IMG/VR virus record: IMGVR_UViG_3300047496_000090
Coordinates: 1-43,189 of that record
Source of the DNA: a virus
Length of the DNA: 43,189 bases
Reading direction: 5' to 3' (one strand)
The notes beneath the pieces are model-generated. The model saw nothing but the letters and a program-made list of their open reading frames with translations. It made no database searches and was not told where the DNA came from. How positions within the stretch are numbered: position 1 is the first letter of the stretch; every line of letters begins with the position of its first letter. Shown one piece after another: positions 20,185 to 29,669 of this stretch. The position numbers and the translations under genes were made by a program.

Positions 20185-21079
20185 TAACTAATCGGGTTCC
20201 GACGGAAGTGTTCTTTGAAAACTTGATAAGTAGAGATAGCAATAGTATGATGAGTATATGGTTAATACATATGACATCTGCTCTTGTGGATTAAAAAAAC
20301 AGAAGAGAAGTCCGAGATGTCGTAAATGTTTCCTTGGTGACAAGGAGTCTTTTACAAAACATTTTAAGCGAATAGGATTTCAACCTAACTATATTCCATG
20401 GAACAAAGGATCTAAAGGTCTGACTCATTGGTCTCCCGAGCTTCGAGAAAAGAAACGTCTTTTTATCGAGAAAAATGGAGGTCCGATGAGAGGGAAAAAA
20501 CACTCCATGGAAGCACGAATGAGAACTAGTCGTGCATTGTTAGGTGAGAAGGCACCAAATTGGAAGGGAGGTATCACTATACTGAATACTCTTAGACGAC
20601 ATTCTATCGAGCATAGAGAATGGAGAGAAAAAATATTCAAACGAGATGATTACACCTGTCAAGTTTGTCTTTCGCGCGGTAAAAGATTAGAGGCACATCA
20701 TATAAGACCGTGGAGAGAAAATAAAGACCTTCAATATGATGTCGAAAATGGAATCACACTTTGCGTTCCGTGTCATCGACCAACCACAAACAAAGAAAAT
20801 CTTCTCATAGAATTTTTCCAAAAACTACTTATCATGAACACTTCCAAAAATCGGGTGAACTCAGGGAACCTCTCAGAAGAAATGAAAGAACTTCTAAGAC
20901 AATCCTGAGCCAAGCTAAAGGTTAAAATCTTTAGAAGGTGCAACGACTAGATGGTGAACCTCGAAAGAGAACATAATCCATCCACGAGCGCCCGACATTC
21001 GAAAGAATGAAGATATAGTCTGAACATTGTAGTGATACGATGAATAAGGAGATAAAGAACTTCTTTGAGTAACAAAAAG
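20185..21079 (+). mobile_element. Group I self-splicing intron in the major capsid gene
   Basis: The group I features can be read directly. P1: 20178-20184 with 20195-20201, ending in the canonical U:G. P10: CGA (21080-21082) with TCG (20192-20194). P6-like stem CTAAAG/CTTTAG just after the ORF. P7: GACTA (20945-20949, in GCAACGACTAGA) with TAGTC (21016-21020, in AAGATATAGTCTGAAC). P8: CATTC-GAAA-GAATG with a GNRA tetraloop (20996-21009) lies between the P7 strands, as it should. The last intron base is G (21079). The intron restores the capsid frame on removal and contains an HNH homing-endonuclease gene. A 3' site at 21098 would also keep frame, but lacks P10. Confidence 0.92.
20258..20908 (+). 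CDS. Intron-encoded HNH homing endonuclease, 216 aa
   Basis: Starts MVNTYDICSCGLKKQKRSPR with a zinc site (CSC and CRKC). A NUMOD-like basic block (MRGKKHSMEARMRTSRALLG) is followed by a full HNH domain: CQVC, EAHHIRPWRENKDLQYDV, NGITLCVPCHRPT. It lies in a peripheral loop upstream of P6/P7, the usual place for homing ORFs, leaving the ribozyme core free. It would cut intron-less capsid genes and so spread the intron. Related to the HNH proteins at 1934-2686 and 9792-10496. Confidence 0.9.
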   Translation: MVNTYDICSCGLKKQKRSPRCRKCFLGDKESFTKHFKRIGFQPNYIPWNKGSKGLTHWSPELREKKRLFIEKNGGPMRGKKHSMEARMRTSRALLGEKAPNWKGGITILNTLRRHSIEHREWREKIFKRDDYTCQVCLSRGKRLEAHHIRPWRENKDLQYDVENGITLCVPCHRPTTNKENLLIEFFQKLLIMNTSKNRVNSGNLSEEMKELLRQS

Positions 21080-21998
21080 CGACGAAGTCTTTCGTCAGAA
21101 CTATGAAGCTTCGCTTCCTCCGTCCTACGCGACGGCGATGACAGCGGATATCTTCAAGGTCACTGACACGACTCATGCGGCGTACATCGGTACGATCCAC
21201 AAGGGTCCGGGTCTCTTCTCGAAAATCGGCGAGGTTCAGGCAGTCCCATCTTATGTCGCGAAGGTCGCAAATAAGTGGACTGTTACCATCGCTGACTTCG
21301 CCGAAGGGATCGAAGTCTCGAAGAATCTCTTCGACGACGATATTCATGGTGAATGGCAGTCACAGGTTGCGGATTTAGCAATCATGGCCCGCCGTACCCA
21401 GGACTACAACGCCTTCAAGTTGTTCCGTGGCGCGTTTACGACCACGCTTACCGCTGACGGCGCTGCATTCATCGGCTCCCACAACCTTGTTGGTGGTGGA
21501 ACTACGAACAATCAGATCGTCACAGCTGACATCACTGGTGCTTCCTCGACCGCACTCAACACTTCCGCTTTCAACGTCGCTATGCGCCGTCTTGCTGAAA
21601 TGAAGTCGCAGGCAGGTGTTCCGTTGCAGTGCGTTGGTGACACGCTCTTGGTCCCGCCTGGCATCTACGTCACGGCTCGCCAGATCGCAGTTAGTGCCTT
21701 GGTGCCTGAGAACGGCAACAACGCAGTCAACGTCTTCTCGATGGATTACGCGGTAAAGGTCTACCAATCGGTATTCCTCGGTACTTCGTATGACTCGACA
21801 GGATCTGACACCGCTTGGTTCTTGCTTGACTCACGTCGTCATGCTGTCCGTCGCTTCGTCCGCCAAGGTGTGCAGACCGCACTTCGTGACTGGACAATGA
21901 GCAACAACCGTACGTACTACTACCAGGCGAACTTCCGCGAGGAGGTCTTCGTACCTGACTACATCGGTGTAGTTGGCGCTAAAGGAGATACTACTTAA
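21080..21998 (+). CDS. Major capsid protein, exon 2
   Basis: 919 nt; with exon 1 the spliced protein is 320 residues. It contains MTADIFKVTDTTHAAYIGTI, KVANKWTVTIADFAEGIEVS, the DDDIHGEW loop, RTQDYNAFKLFRGAFTTTLT, LLVPPGIYVTARQI and the C-terminal NRTYYYQANFREEVFVPDYI. This order is that of Mu gpT-type HK97-fold capsid proteins. Without splicing, the first in-frame ATG is 21138, which would drop about 34 N-terminal residues. Confidence 0.92.
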
Positions 21999-22023
21999 TT
22001 ACTATCGTTAATCGTAACCATCT

Positions 22024-22359
22024 ATGTCAAATACAAAACTGACTATAGGAGTCTTGGTTGCGATAGTAATCGCAATCGGAGGATACTTCTTCCCGTCTTC
22101 AGGTAACTCATTCGGAGCTGCTTCACCAACTGATGTCCAGGCAACCAACTATAATGAGTTGACTGCTAATGCTCTCACGGTGAATACGACGAATACGGCT
22201 ACATCTACTGCATCCGTTGGATGCGTCCAGACATACGCCACGTCTACAGCTACGCCTATCCACCTCGAATACAGCACAACTACGGTCCTCGCATCTTATA
22301 ACCTCGGAACTGTCGCAAGTGGCGGCGTTGCGTGGCGCTATGGTGCTTGTCCAATCTAG
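22024..22359 (+). CDS. Signal-anchored, Thr/Ala-rich protein, 111 aa
   Basis: The N-terminus MSNTKLTIGVLVAIVIAIGG is a clear Sec-type signal or signal anchor. After FFPSSGNSFGAASPTDVQ the protein is rich in Thr, Asn and Ala with two Cys (SVGCVQTY, GACPI) that could form a disulfide. This is odd for a gene between the major capsid and tail genes. The style resembles secreted Parcubacteria proteins. It may be displayed on the host surface or be a virion decoration. Function unknown. Confidence 0.7.
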   Translation: MSNTKLTIGVLVAIVIAIGGYFFPSSGNSFGAASPTDVQATNYNELTANALTVNTTNTATSTASVGCVQTYATSTATPIHLEYSTTTVLASYNLGTVASGGVAWRYGACPI

Positions 22360-22369
22360 TTCATCCATT

Positions 22370-22395
22370 CAGCTCCTGAGCGCACGCGGGAGCTG
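22370..22395. repeat. 7-bp hairpin in the gap after the signal-anchored gene
   Basis: CAGCTCC (22370-22376) pairs with GGAGCTG (22389-22395) around a 12-nt loop; no T-run follows. Possible mRNA processing or stability element between two late genes. Confidence 0.4.
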
Positions 22396-22426
22396 GAGTG
22401 GGTAAATTAAAAATAAAACTTCAATT

Positions 22427-22690
22427 ATGGGAAATGATTCAAATCCAAAGGCACTCGCAGGATCGACAACCACCACTCTGGGGTCGCAATTCTTGATGGG
22501 GATGACAATCGGAGCAACACTTACCGGAACAATAACGGTAAAAGAAGGTACGAATACTATTGTAGTCTTTGCCATCGGAACACCGGCTGGTGATTACCTC
22601 AACGTTCCAAACGGTGTTCGTTACAGCGCACTCTCATTTGTACTTTCTGCGGGTGATGCGGCCGCAGTATTCACTAAGTTCACTGGTTAA
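22427..22690 (+). CDS. Small beta-rich virion protein, 87 aa
   Basis: MGNDSNPKALAGSTTTTLGS at the start, then GATLTGTITVKEGTNTIVVF and a C-terminal LSAGDAAAVFTKFTG. Short strands with Gly/Thr turns, as in decoration or small structural proteins. No signal peptide. Its position between capsid and adaptor genes supports a virion role. Confidence 0.65.
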   Translation: MGNDSNPKALAGSTTTTLGSQFLMGMTIGATLTGTITVKEGTNTIVVFAIGTPAGDYLNVPNGVRYSALSFVLSAGDAAAVFTKFTG

Positions 22691-22697
22691 AACCTCT

Positions 22698-23918
22698 ATG
22701 TACAGCATAACCAATTTGCTGACTGACCTCGGGTCGGTGATCCATGGTACGAAGACTAATAAGATACCGAATCTCTACGGTCATATCAGTCGCGCTGCTC
22801 GCCAGGTAATGCTCGATGTAGATGCGAAGGAGACACAACGGATTTTGCAACTCGCGCAGGTATTCAACAGTGTTTATGACTACGTTTGCCCGGCAGATCT
22901 TAAGGGTGACAGAATAATCGATCTACGCCCCCAGGCTGGACGCCTTCCATCGCAAGTATTCACTCAGGGGTATTCGATGGATTTTGACCGCTGGAAGGGT
23001 GTAAGTATCAACGACAAGATAATCACGCAATGGAATACCGGTGTGAAGACGCTTCGCATCGAAGCACCAACTCTCACCTCTCCGATAGTGCTGTGCGACA
23101 CCTCCACTCTCACTGGCTGGAGTGCAACTACAGGAGCTCAGAATCTTTCTTTGGATACGACAAATAATGTTGCAGGTGGTGGTGATATTCAATTTGATCT
23201 CGCCGCTGGCTCTGGATCAGGTTCAATTCAGATTTCGACTCTCTCTCCTATAAATCTGACTACGAATGTAAACATTGATACTCTTTTCTTCTGGGTATAT
23301 CTTCCTACAGGATCATCAATAACGTCACTGACTCTTCGTTGGGGATCTGATATTACGGCAAATTATTACACCGCTACAGCGACCACCAACCAACAGGGAT
23401 CTGCCTTCGTAAATGGATGGAACTTGATTTCCCTGCCGTGGGTATCTGCTACAAAAGTAGGCACACCAGTTGTGACTGCTTTTGATTCGGTGCAGCTTAT
23501 AGTCAACTACAACTCAGCTCTTCAAACTGGATTAAAGTTCTGTAATCTGACTTCGAACACTGGATACATCTTCGAACTTCAATATTACTCGAAGTATATG
23601 TTCCGCGATCCAACTACAAATGCATTTCAAGAGACAGTAGTGGATTCGACTGATAATAATAAACTCCTCAATCTCGACACTGACAGCTATAACTTGATGT
23701 TCAATAAGACGGCATATTTCATTGCCCAAGCTCTTCAAGGAGCGGATGCGACCTATGACGCAGTCTTCTGGGACTCCGAATACGATAATGCGCTTAAGCG
23801 ATATCGTGCATTAAATCCTGCCGAGGCAATTCTCAAGTCATCTTCCTACTACACGATGCCTCGCGGCAGCAATGGTTTTAGAAGCTGGAATGGTCCAAAT
23901 ACTAATAATACTGGTTGA
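22698..23918 (+). CDS. Adaptor-like head-tail protein with inserted jelly-roll domain, 406 aa
   Basis: ATG 22698, eight bases after the previous stop. Residues 1-105 (YSITNLLTDLGSVIHGTKTN...) and residues 310-406 (DTDSYNLMFNKTAYFIAQAL...) look like the two halves of a helical head-tail connector. The middle (about 125-300) is a beta-rich, Ser/Thr-rich domain (TLTGWSATTGAQNLSLDTTN, FVNGWNLISLPWVSATKVGT) that resembles a carbohydrate-binding jelly roll. So it may be a connector carrying a surface-exposed sugar-binding insert. Inferred from pattern and place. Confidence 0.6.
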   Translation: MYSITNLLTDLGSVIHGTKTNKIPNLYGHISRAARQVMLDVDAKETQRILQLAQVFNSVYDYVCPADLKGDRIIDLRPQAGRLPSQVFTQGYSMDFDRWKGVSINDKIITQWNTGVKTLRIEAPTLTSPIVLCDTSTLTGWSATTGAQNLSLDTTNNVAGGGDIQFDLAAGSGSGSIQISTLSPINLTTNVNIDTLFFWVYLPTGSSITSLTLRWGSDITANYYTATATTNQQGSAFVNGWNLISLPWVSATKVGTPVVTAFDSVQLIVNYNSALQTGLKFCNLTSNTGYIFELQYYSKYMFRDPTTNAFQETVVDSTDNNKLLNLDTDSYNLMFNKTAYFIAQALQGADATYDAVFWDSEYDNALKRYRALNPAEAILKSSSYYTMPRGSNGFRSWNGPNTNNTG

Positions 23919-23920
23919 TT

Positions 23921-26098
23921 ATGGTGATGCCCGACAAGATGCCGAATAAGAAGTCGATGAATAAGGCTGGGGAATATTCATTGATTCCTAAATTCTTGGG
24001 CTATACATCACGCGGCGACCCTACGAAGGAACCTGTTGGTACCTTAGTGTCCCCGTCTCAGAATGTAGTCATAAAGACCACAGGACGTGTTGCAGCAGTC
24101 GCTGGGTACGTCCTCGATGGGGTAGGATCGTCTGTTATAGATTCTGGCATCCTATCCAACTACGATTTCACCAACTTCAAGGGCGATGTCCGAAATCTTC
24201 GCGCAGGATTTCTTACGACTGCGGGAAATGACGGAAAGCTCCAGTATCGTTATGGGCCTACAAGCACTTGGATTAATCTACAGACCGGCCTCACTAATGT
24301 ACGAATGTGCTATACATCTTTTTCTGATACGACAAACCTCGTAAAGCTCGTCTTATGGGTCAACGGTCTCAATCAAATAAATGCTTGGAACGGCGCGGTG
24401 ACAACTTTTGCGTCAGCTACGAACTCAACTGGTTTCATTTCCGTACTAAATCCGGCTCCAACCGCTGGCGGCACAGGTTATGTTGTTGGTGATATTCTTA
24501 CGATTACTGGTGGAACCGCTACTGCAATCGTTTCTACAGTCTCGAGCGGGGTCATTACTGCAGTTTCTTTAGTTACTACGGGTAGCGGTTATACGAGCGG
24601 CACCGGAAAGGCTACAACAGGCGGTACTGGCACTGGAGCAACATTAAATATTACGACAGTAGTCAATAATAGTATTGTAAATCAAAGTTCGCTTACGTGG
24701 GCACAGCAGGGATTTACGCAATCTGGAGGCAGCGTGGTGATAAGCGGTACTAATTACACCTATACAGCAATGGTAGGTAACACACTTGTGGGAATAGGCA
24801 CTGACCCGACCATCCCTGGCTACGCAGCGGGAGTAGTAATTCATCAGGCGGTTGTGGTTACGCAGCTTTCATCAATGACCGCCATTCTAGCGACGCTTGG
24901 ACCTACTGTAATCGGTTGTGGCCGAAATAATCAGGTTTATATCGGTGCCAGTAACTCGATAAATCTCTATATTTCAAAAGTAAATACATACACTGATTAT
25001 TCGTTCACTACGCCAGTGCGCGTTGCTGGAGAAGGTTTCTTGATTCCGCTTGATGCTCCTCCGGTCAAATTCATCCCGCAAGAAGTAAACGGTTCTGGTG
25101 ATTTGGCCTACGATATGTACGTTGCTGAGGGAACAGACTCGTGGGGCGTCGTGCGCTCTACTCTTTCCTCAGATCTTTCGAAGGAAACGCTTCAATTCAT
25201 ACGTTTGAAGGTCGCTCCACTGCAAGGTGCAAGGTCTGAACGGCTGGTGACTAAAATGAAGAACAATATTATGTACGTTGGCAATGATAATGTTGCTAAC
25301 TTCTTCGGTATTTTTTCATATCAGTATGTGCCCGCAATTGTTGATTTTTCATACCCCATCATCGATGACATGAATAGTTACGATTTTACGGACGCATCTA
25401 TCTTCTATCATAAGAACTACGCCTATGTAGCAATTCCAAAGGCAGGAGTTGTGCGCATCTATAACATGACCGATCAGACGGGGCAGTATACGAGCTTCAC
25501 GCGCGATATGGAAGACGTTACGAAGCAGCCTTGGTTCTGGGAGGCTCCAGTCACTTATCCAATAGCAGGATTTTACGTAGTCAACGGACAGCTTTATGGG
25601 CATTCATATACTACGTCTGAAAGTTATCAACTCTTTACTGGACAATCCCTGAATTCTCAAGATATCGATACTAACGCCACCTTTTGTTTCGATGATAAGG
25701 GAGATAGGACGCAATCGAAGGGCTCGGACGAAATTTACATCGAAGGTTACATACAACAAAACACCGTACTAAACGTAGGGGTCAGCGGTGATCTTGATTC
25801 ATTCATGAGTACTCAAAATGTCTCTGTCGATGGAAGTGACAACTCCATTGTCGCTTATGGTTCCGGGGCTCATTCATTAGGTAAGAATCCTCTTGGGTCA
25901 CAGCCGCTCGGAGGCGCCCAGACCTCTACTTCGACGCGCCCCGCATGGTTTCATGTGTTCAAAACCTATAATGAGACTCCTTTCTATCTCGAGCAGATAT
26001 CCTTTGCTACGAAGGGAGTTGACTTAGGTTGGGAGCTCATCACATTTGGTACGAACGCCGAGTTTACCACAGAAGGCAACGACGATATCACTCAATAA
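23921..26098 (+). CDS. Large tail/hub protein with Gly-rich repeat, 725 aa
   Basis: Start ATG 23921 (or 23927), two bases after the upstream TGA. SPSQNVVIKTTGRVAAVAGY near the N-terminus resembles podovirus-type tail hub or nozzle proteins. Around residues 175-245 there is a GTGYVVGDILTITGG and GSGYTSGTGKATTGGTGTGA pair of the GTGYxxGD type common in phage tail proteins. The rest is beta-rich. Likely part of the short tail. No catalytic motif visible. Confidence 0.65.
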   Translation: MVMPDKMPNKKSMNKAGEYSLIPKFLGYTSRGDPTKEPVGTLVSPSQNVVIKTTGRVAAVAGYVLDGVGSSVIDSGILSNYDFTNFKGDVRNLRAGFLTTAGNDGKLQYRYGPTSTWINLQTGLTNVRMCYTSFSDTTNLVKLVLWVNGLNQINAWNGAVTTFASATNSTGFISVLNPAPTAGGTGYVVGDILTITGGTATAIVSTVSSGVITAVSLVTTGSGYTSGTGKATTGGTGTGATLNITTVVNNSIVNQSSLTWAQQGFTQSGGSVVISGTNYTYTAMVGNTLVGIGTDPTIPGYAAGVVIHQAVVVTQLSSMTAILATLGPTVIGCGRNNQVYIGASNSINLYISKVNTYTDYSFTTPVRVAGEGFLIPLDAPPVKFIPQEVNGSGDLAYDMYVAEGTDSWGVVRSTLSSDLSKETLQFIRLKVAPLQGARSERLVTKMKNNIMYVGNDNVANFFGIFSYQYVPAIVDFSYPIIDDMNSYDFTDASIFYHKNYAYVAIPKAGVVRIYNMTDQTGQYTSFTRDMEDVTKQPWFWEAPVTYPIAGFYVVNGQLYGHSYTTSESYQLFTGQSLNSQDIDTNATFCFDDKGDRTQSKGSDEIYIEGYIQQNTVLNVGVSGDLDSFMSTQNVSVDGSDNSIVAYGSGAHSLGKNPLGSQPLGGAQTSTSTRPAWFHVFKTYNETPFYLEQISFATKGVDLGWELITFGTNAEFTTEGNDDITQ

Positions 26099-26130
26099 TC
26101 ATGGTATTATTCATATAAACCTCATCAAGT

Positions 26131-27465
26131 ATGTCACTTAAATACGTACAAGCATTGACTCTCTACCAGGCAGGGTCTGGAAATATTATAGGAGCTACGA
26201 CTGTGGTGCTTACTTCCCTTACGGATATCTACGGTAACGCGATTACGTCAATGACCCCCTTTGGTGCAAAGGGATACATCACTTTAGAGCCTGATACGAC
26301 GAATGAGGAGGGAGCTACGTTCACGGGTATAACCGTAAATGCTAATGGGACGGTTTCTCTCACAGGAATATCAACCATACTTGCGCAGAGTCCTTACACG
26401 GAAAGTTCGGGTCTTGTTCGCCAGCATTCAGGAGGCACTAAAGTCGTCATCACTGATAATGTAGCCTTTTGGAATACCTTTGCAAACCTCAATAATGCAA
26501 ATACTTTCACTATTCTTCCTCAGTCTGCAGCGACACCATCAAATGCTACAGATTTTGCTACTAAAGCATATGCCGATGGACTTGCTCTTGCGTCTGCCGT
26601 CGCAGCGACTCCAACGACAGTGGGATATTCCAAGTTGTCTGCAACTTCAGGGACACCAACTGCTCCTGTAGTCATAGAGACGAACGACCCTCGTGTTAAT
26701 AATTATGCGGTAGATACCGGATCAGCGAATGCATATGCTATTGCACTCACCACTGCACCTGCTTCATATGTTGCAGGACAGAAATACATATTTAAGGCGA
26801 CTAATACAAATACCCTCACCAGTACGTTGAATGTGAATTCATTAGGAGTCAAGACGATACAAAGGGGAGGATCAGCTCTTGGGGCGGGAGATATTATCAC
26901 CGGACAGATATATGAGGTTGAATATGACGGCACGAACATGCAATTAATTTCTGCGGTAAATTCAACACCATCGGGGACTGTCAATATGTTCGCGGGGGCG
27001 TCCGCTCCTACGGGCTGGCTTCTGTGTGATGGAACATCCTATCTTCAAGCTACATATCCGGTCTTATTCGCAATCATCGGAACAACTTACGGATCAGCAG
27101 ATGGTACACACTTCAACGTCCCCGATATGCGCGGACGCGTGCCGGTTGGTGTAGGAACTGGCACAGGCGGCGGAGCTTCCGGCACCGGACTCCCAGTGGG
27201 CGGGTCAGCACTCACGGCAGTCGCTCGCGCGGGATGGAAGGGGGAGGAGACACACGTTCTTACTGAGGGAGAGCTAGCGGCACATACTCACTCAGGAACG
27301 TACCAAGGTGGTGGTTATGGTGGCGGTGGCGCATCAGGGGTTCTTGGCGGCAACGGAAATCTGAACGCCTCTCCGATAACACAGAGCGTCCCGTCTGACG
27401 GTAGCAATACTCCACACAACAACGTCCAGCCAATAATGGGTGTGAACTTCATCATCAAAACTTAG
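26131..27465 (+). CDS. Tail fibre with phage tail collar domain, 444 aa
   Basis: The C-terminal third is a tail collar domain: GTVNMFAGASAPTGWLLCDG, then FNVPDMRGRVPVGVGTG and a His-containing tip (LAAHTHSGTYQGGG). The N-terminal part (TDFATKAYADGLALASAVAA) includes the short AxKAYAD repeat used as a trimer base in fibres. Collar-domain fibres bind host surface structures. It follows the tail hub gene by 32 bp. Confidence 0.85.
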   Translation: MSLKYVQALTLYQAGSGNIIGATTVVLTSLTDIYGNAITSMTPFGAKGYITLEPDTTNEEGATFTGITVNANGTVSLTGISTILAQSPYTESSGLVRQHSGGTKVVITDNVAFWNTFANLNNANTFTILPQSAATPSNATDFATKAYADGLALASAVAATPTTVGYSKLSATSGTPTAPVVIETNDPRVNNYAVDTGSANAYAIALTTAPASYVAGQKYIFKATNTNTLTSTLNVNSLGVKTIQRGGSALGAGDIITGQIYEVEYDGTNMQLISAVNSTPSGTVNMFAGASAPTGWLLCDGTSYLQATYPVLFAIIGTTYGSADGTHFNVPDMRGRVPVGVGTGTGGGASGTGLPVGGSALTAVARAGWKGEETHVLTEGELAAHTHSGTYQGGGYGGGGASGVLGGNGNLNASPITQSVPSDGSNTPHNNVQPIMGVNFIIKT

Positions 27466-27466
27466 T

Positions 27467-29668
27467 ATGGCAACCGCTTTAACAGCCTCAACAGCCCCAG
27501 GAATCCCAGGCGCAGCGCCTGTAGTTGCTCTTCCTAATAACGGCGGTGCTGCTCCGACAACTCCTGCGGCAGTTCCCACATCTGCCCCTACTGGGACAAC
27601 TCCGACATCAGCGCCAGCTGCGACTCCTACAGCCGTGGTCTCGAGCGCTCCTGCTGCCAACCAGGTCAATAATGTAATCAAGCCTGCAATGCAGCAGGGT
27701 CAGACTGCTATTGCGACTCAGAACGCGAATACTGCAGCGTCTGTTGCCGCAAATCCATACAGCCTCCAGCCAGGAGAAACAACCCAGGCTTACAACGCAC
27801 GTATAGCTGCTTATAACGCTTCTAAGGCACCAGCTCCTGCAGCGACTCCAACTCCAGAACAGCAGATCGCTGATACGCCAGATTCCGGTAACCAGTGGTA
27901 TTACGATTCGCAGGGCAATAAAATCCAGGCGCCCGTGGGACAAACGCCAACAGGTTATTCTTCTACGAATCCTACGATTGCTCCCACAACTGCAGTAGTT
28001 TCTACTGCGGTAGATTCCGTTGGTAATACTTATACGCAATATGCAGACGGCACTTATGGCAAGACCAATGCACTCGGAGTCTATCAAGGCGTAGCGCAGC
28101 AGTCAGACTTTACGAATGCCCAGCAGGGGCAAAGCCTACTCAATTCAATCAATCAGGTTGCCAATGGAACTTATCCGCTTACTGCTAATCAGCAAGCTCA
28201 GGTAAGCGGTATCCAGGCACAGTTTCAGGCTCTTATTGCAACTCAGGAGACTGCAAATGAAAATCTCACAGGAGCCACTACTGTTGCCGAGAATCTATAT
28301 GGCATGGGAAGCTCTCTTACTGGTCTCGGTGAGATCAAGGGAACTGTTGACTCAGGTATCGCTAAGATTGCTGATCTCAACTCAAAGATGAATAGCGCGA
28401 TTGCGACGATGGAATCTGGTTTCCAGACTGATGATATGAATATGCTGAAGTCCGCGTATGATATTTATTCCACTGCAGTAAAGGATAAGCAGACCGAGAT
28501 CGATAATCTCCAGGCTGCGGCATCTAAAGCTCTTCAGGATGCGCAGGATAATGAGCGTGCAAATCAAACGCTGGCACTTACGAAGATGATGGATGACAAT
28601 ACGATTTCTTATCAGGCTAAGGAACAGGCGCTCGCTCAATCCACTCTCGATGAGAAGACGAAGGATGACCTGCAGACACAACAGCTCGAGAAGCTTAAGT
28701 ATCAGCTCGATGTGAGGAAGGAGGGATTTGCCGAGAATCAGGCAGCAGCTGCGGCGGCTGGTTCAAGCGCCGGAAATGATTTACCAGCAGTATCGATGAC
28801 GGCTTCAGGAACTCCTGATCCAGCCGCCCAAGCACAACTCCTTAATTCGCTTCCTGGAGGTCCGAATGGCGACCTCGCGACACAAGTTAAAGGCCTTGCG
28901 AACTACACGCTTTCTCCGACTGACTTCACGGTTCGAACCCTCAAAGGATCGACGCAGATTTCTCGTGATCAGATGGTTGCACTCGCACAGAAGTACGATC
29001 CTTCTTACGACGATAAACAGTATTCGACTCGTCAGGCATTCCTTAAGAATCTTGATGGTGGTGGCGTTCTAAACCAGAAGACTATCGCGCTCAATACTGC
29101 ATCTTCCCACCTTGCAACACTAGCAAGTTCCATATCAAAACTTGGTAACGTAAATTTCAATCCTTTTGGTCTGGTAAATGGAGTCAAGAATGCTGTTGGT
29201 GGAGCATTAGGTACTATTCCTTCCTCCGGGGCGAAACTGACAGTGGGAGCTGTTACAGGCGAACTCGCAACCGCATTCAAACAAGCAGGGGCCACCGATG
29301 CTGAAATCAAATCTCTCGGAACTATCGATACGAACTCATCGCCAGCGCAAATTCAATCATACATAACTGCTTCGACCGATCTTATGTCAGGAAAGCTTCA
29401 GGCTGTTACTGACGCTTATACTTCAACAATGGGTAAGGCGCCTGATTCCCCGTTATTGAGTCCGAGTGCTCAGACGGCTCTTTCAAATCTTAAGAATGAG
29501 GGGTATCAGATTGATGTGCCTGGAGTTCAATACACCGATAAGGACGCATACGTGAAAAACGATCCTGACGCACAGGCAAATATGCAGGCAGCGACGCAGC
29601 AGCTTCAGGCCGCTGGTCTTCCATTAACACCGGAGAATATTCTTCAACTTGCACAATCTCAACAATAA
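27467..29668 (+). CDS. Large internal-virion-like protein A, 733 aa
   Basis: Residues 1-140 are low-complexity Ala/Pro/Thr (disordered). About 215-430 is a long helical, coiled-coil-like region (NLQAAASKALQDAQDNERAN, QQLEKLKYQLDVRKEGFAEN). The C-terminus (DLMSGKLQAVTDAYTSTMGK, QALSN-type helices) is globular. Together with the next gene it has the size and position of the internal or ejection proteins of podoviruses. No enzymatic motif seen. One base separates it from the collar fibre stop. Confidence 0.6.
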   Translation: MATALTASTAPGIPGAAPVVALPNNGGAAPTTPAAVPTSAPTGTTPTSAPAATPTAVVSSAPAANQVNNVIKPAMQQGQTAIATQNANTAASVAANPYSLQPGETTQAYNARIAAYNASKAPAPAATPTPEQQIADTPDSGNQWYYDSQGNKIQAPVGQTPTGYSSTNPTIAPTTAVVSTAVDSVGNTYTQYADGTYGKTNALGVYQGVAQQSDFTNAQQGQSLLNSINQVANGTYPLTANQQAQVSGIQAQFQALIATQETANENLTGATTVAENLYGMGSSLTGLGEIKGTVDSGIAKIADLNSKMNSAIATMESGFQTDDMNMLKSAYDIYSTAVKDKQTEIDNLQAAASKALQDAQDNERANQTLALTKMMDDNTISYQAKEQALAQSTLDEKTKDDLQTQQLEKLKYQLDVRKEGFAENQAAAAAAGSSAGNDLPAVSMTASGTPDPAAQAQLLNSLPGGPNGDLATQVKGLANYTLSPTDFTVRTLKGSTQISRDQMVALAQKYDPSYDDKQYSTRQAFLKNLDGGGVLNQKTIALNTASSHLATLASSISKLGNVNFNPFGLVNGVKNAVGGALGTIPSSGAKLTVGAVTGELATAFKQAGATDAEIKSLGTIDTNSSPAQIQSYITASTDLMSGKLQAVTDAYTSTMGKAPDSPLLSPSAQTALSNLKNEGYQIDVPGVQYTDKDAYVKNDPDAQANMQAATQQLQAAGLPLTPENILQLAQSQQ

Positions 29669-29669
29669 T

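Noticed and set aside
21081-21098. 3' splice site of the intron at 21098 (exon 2 starting AACTATGAA)
   Set aside because: It also keeps the frame and follows a G, but P10 would not form and the capsid would lose DEVFRQ, which reads as normal capsid sequence; 21079 fits both pairing and protein.
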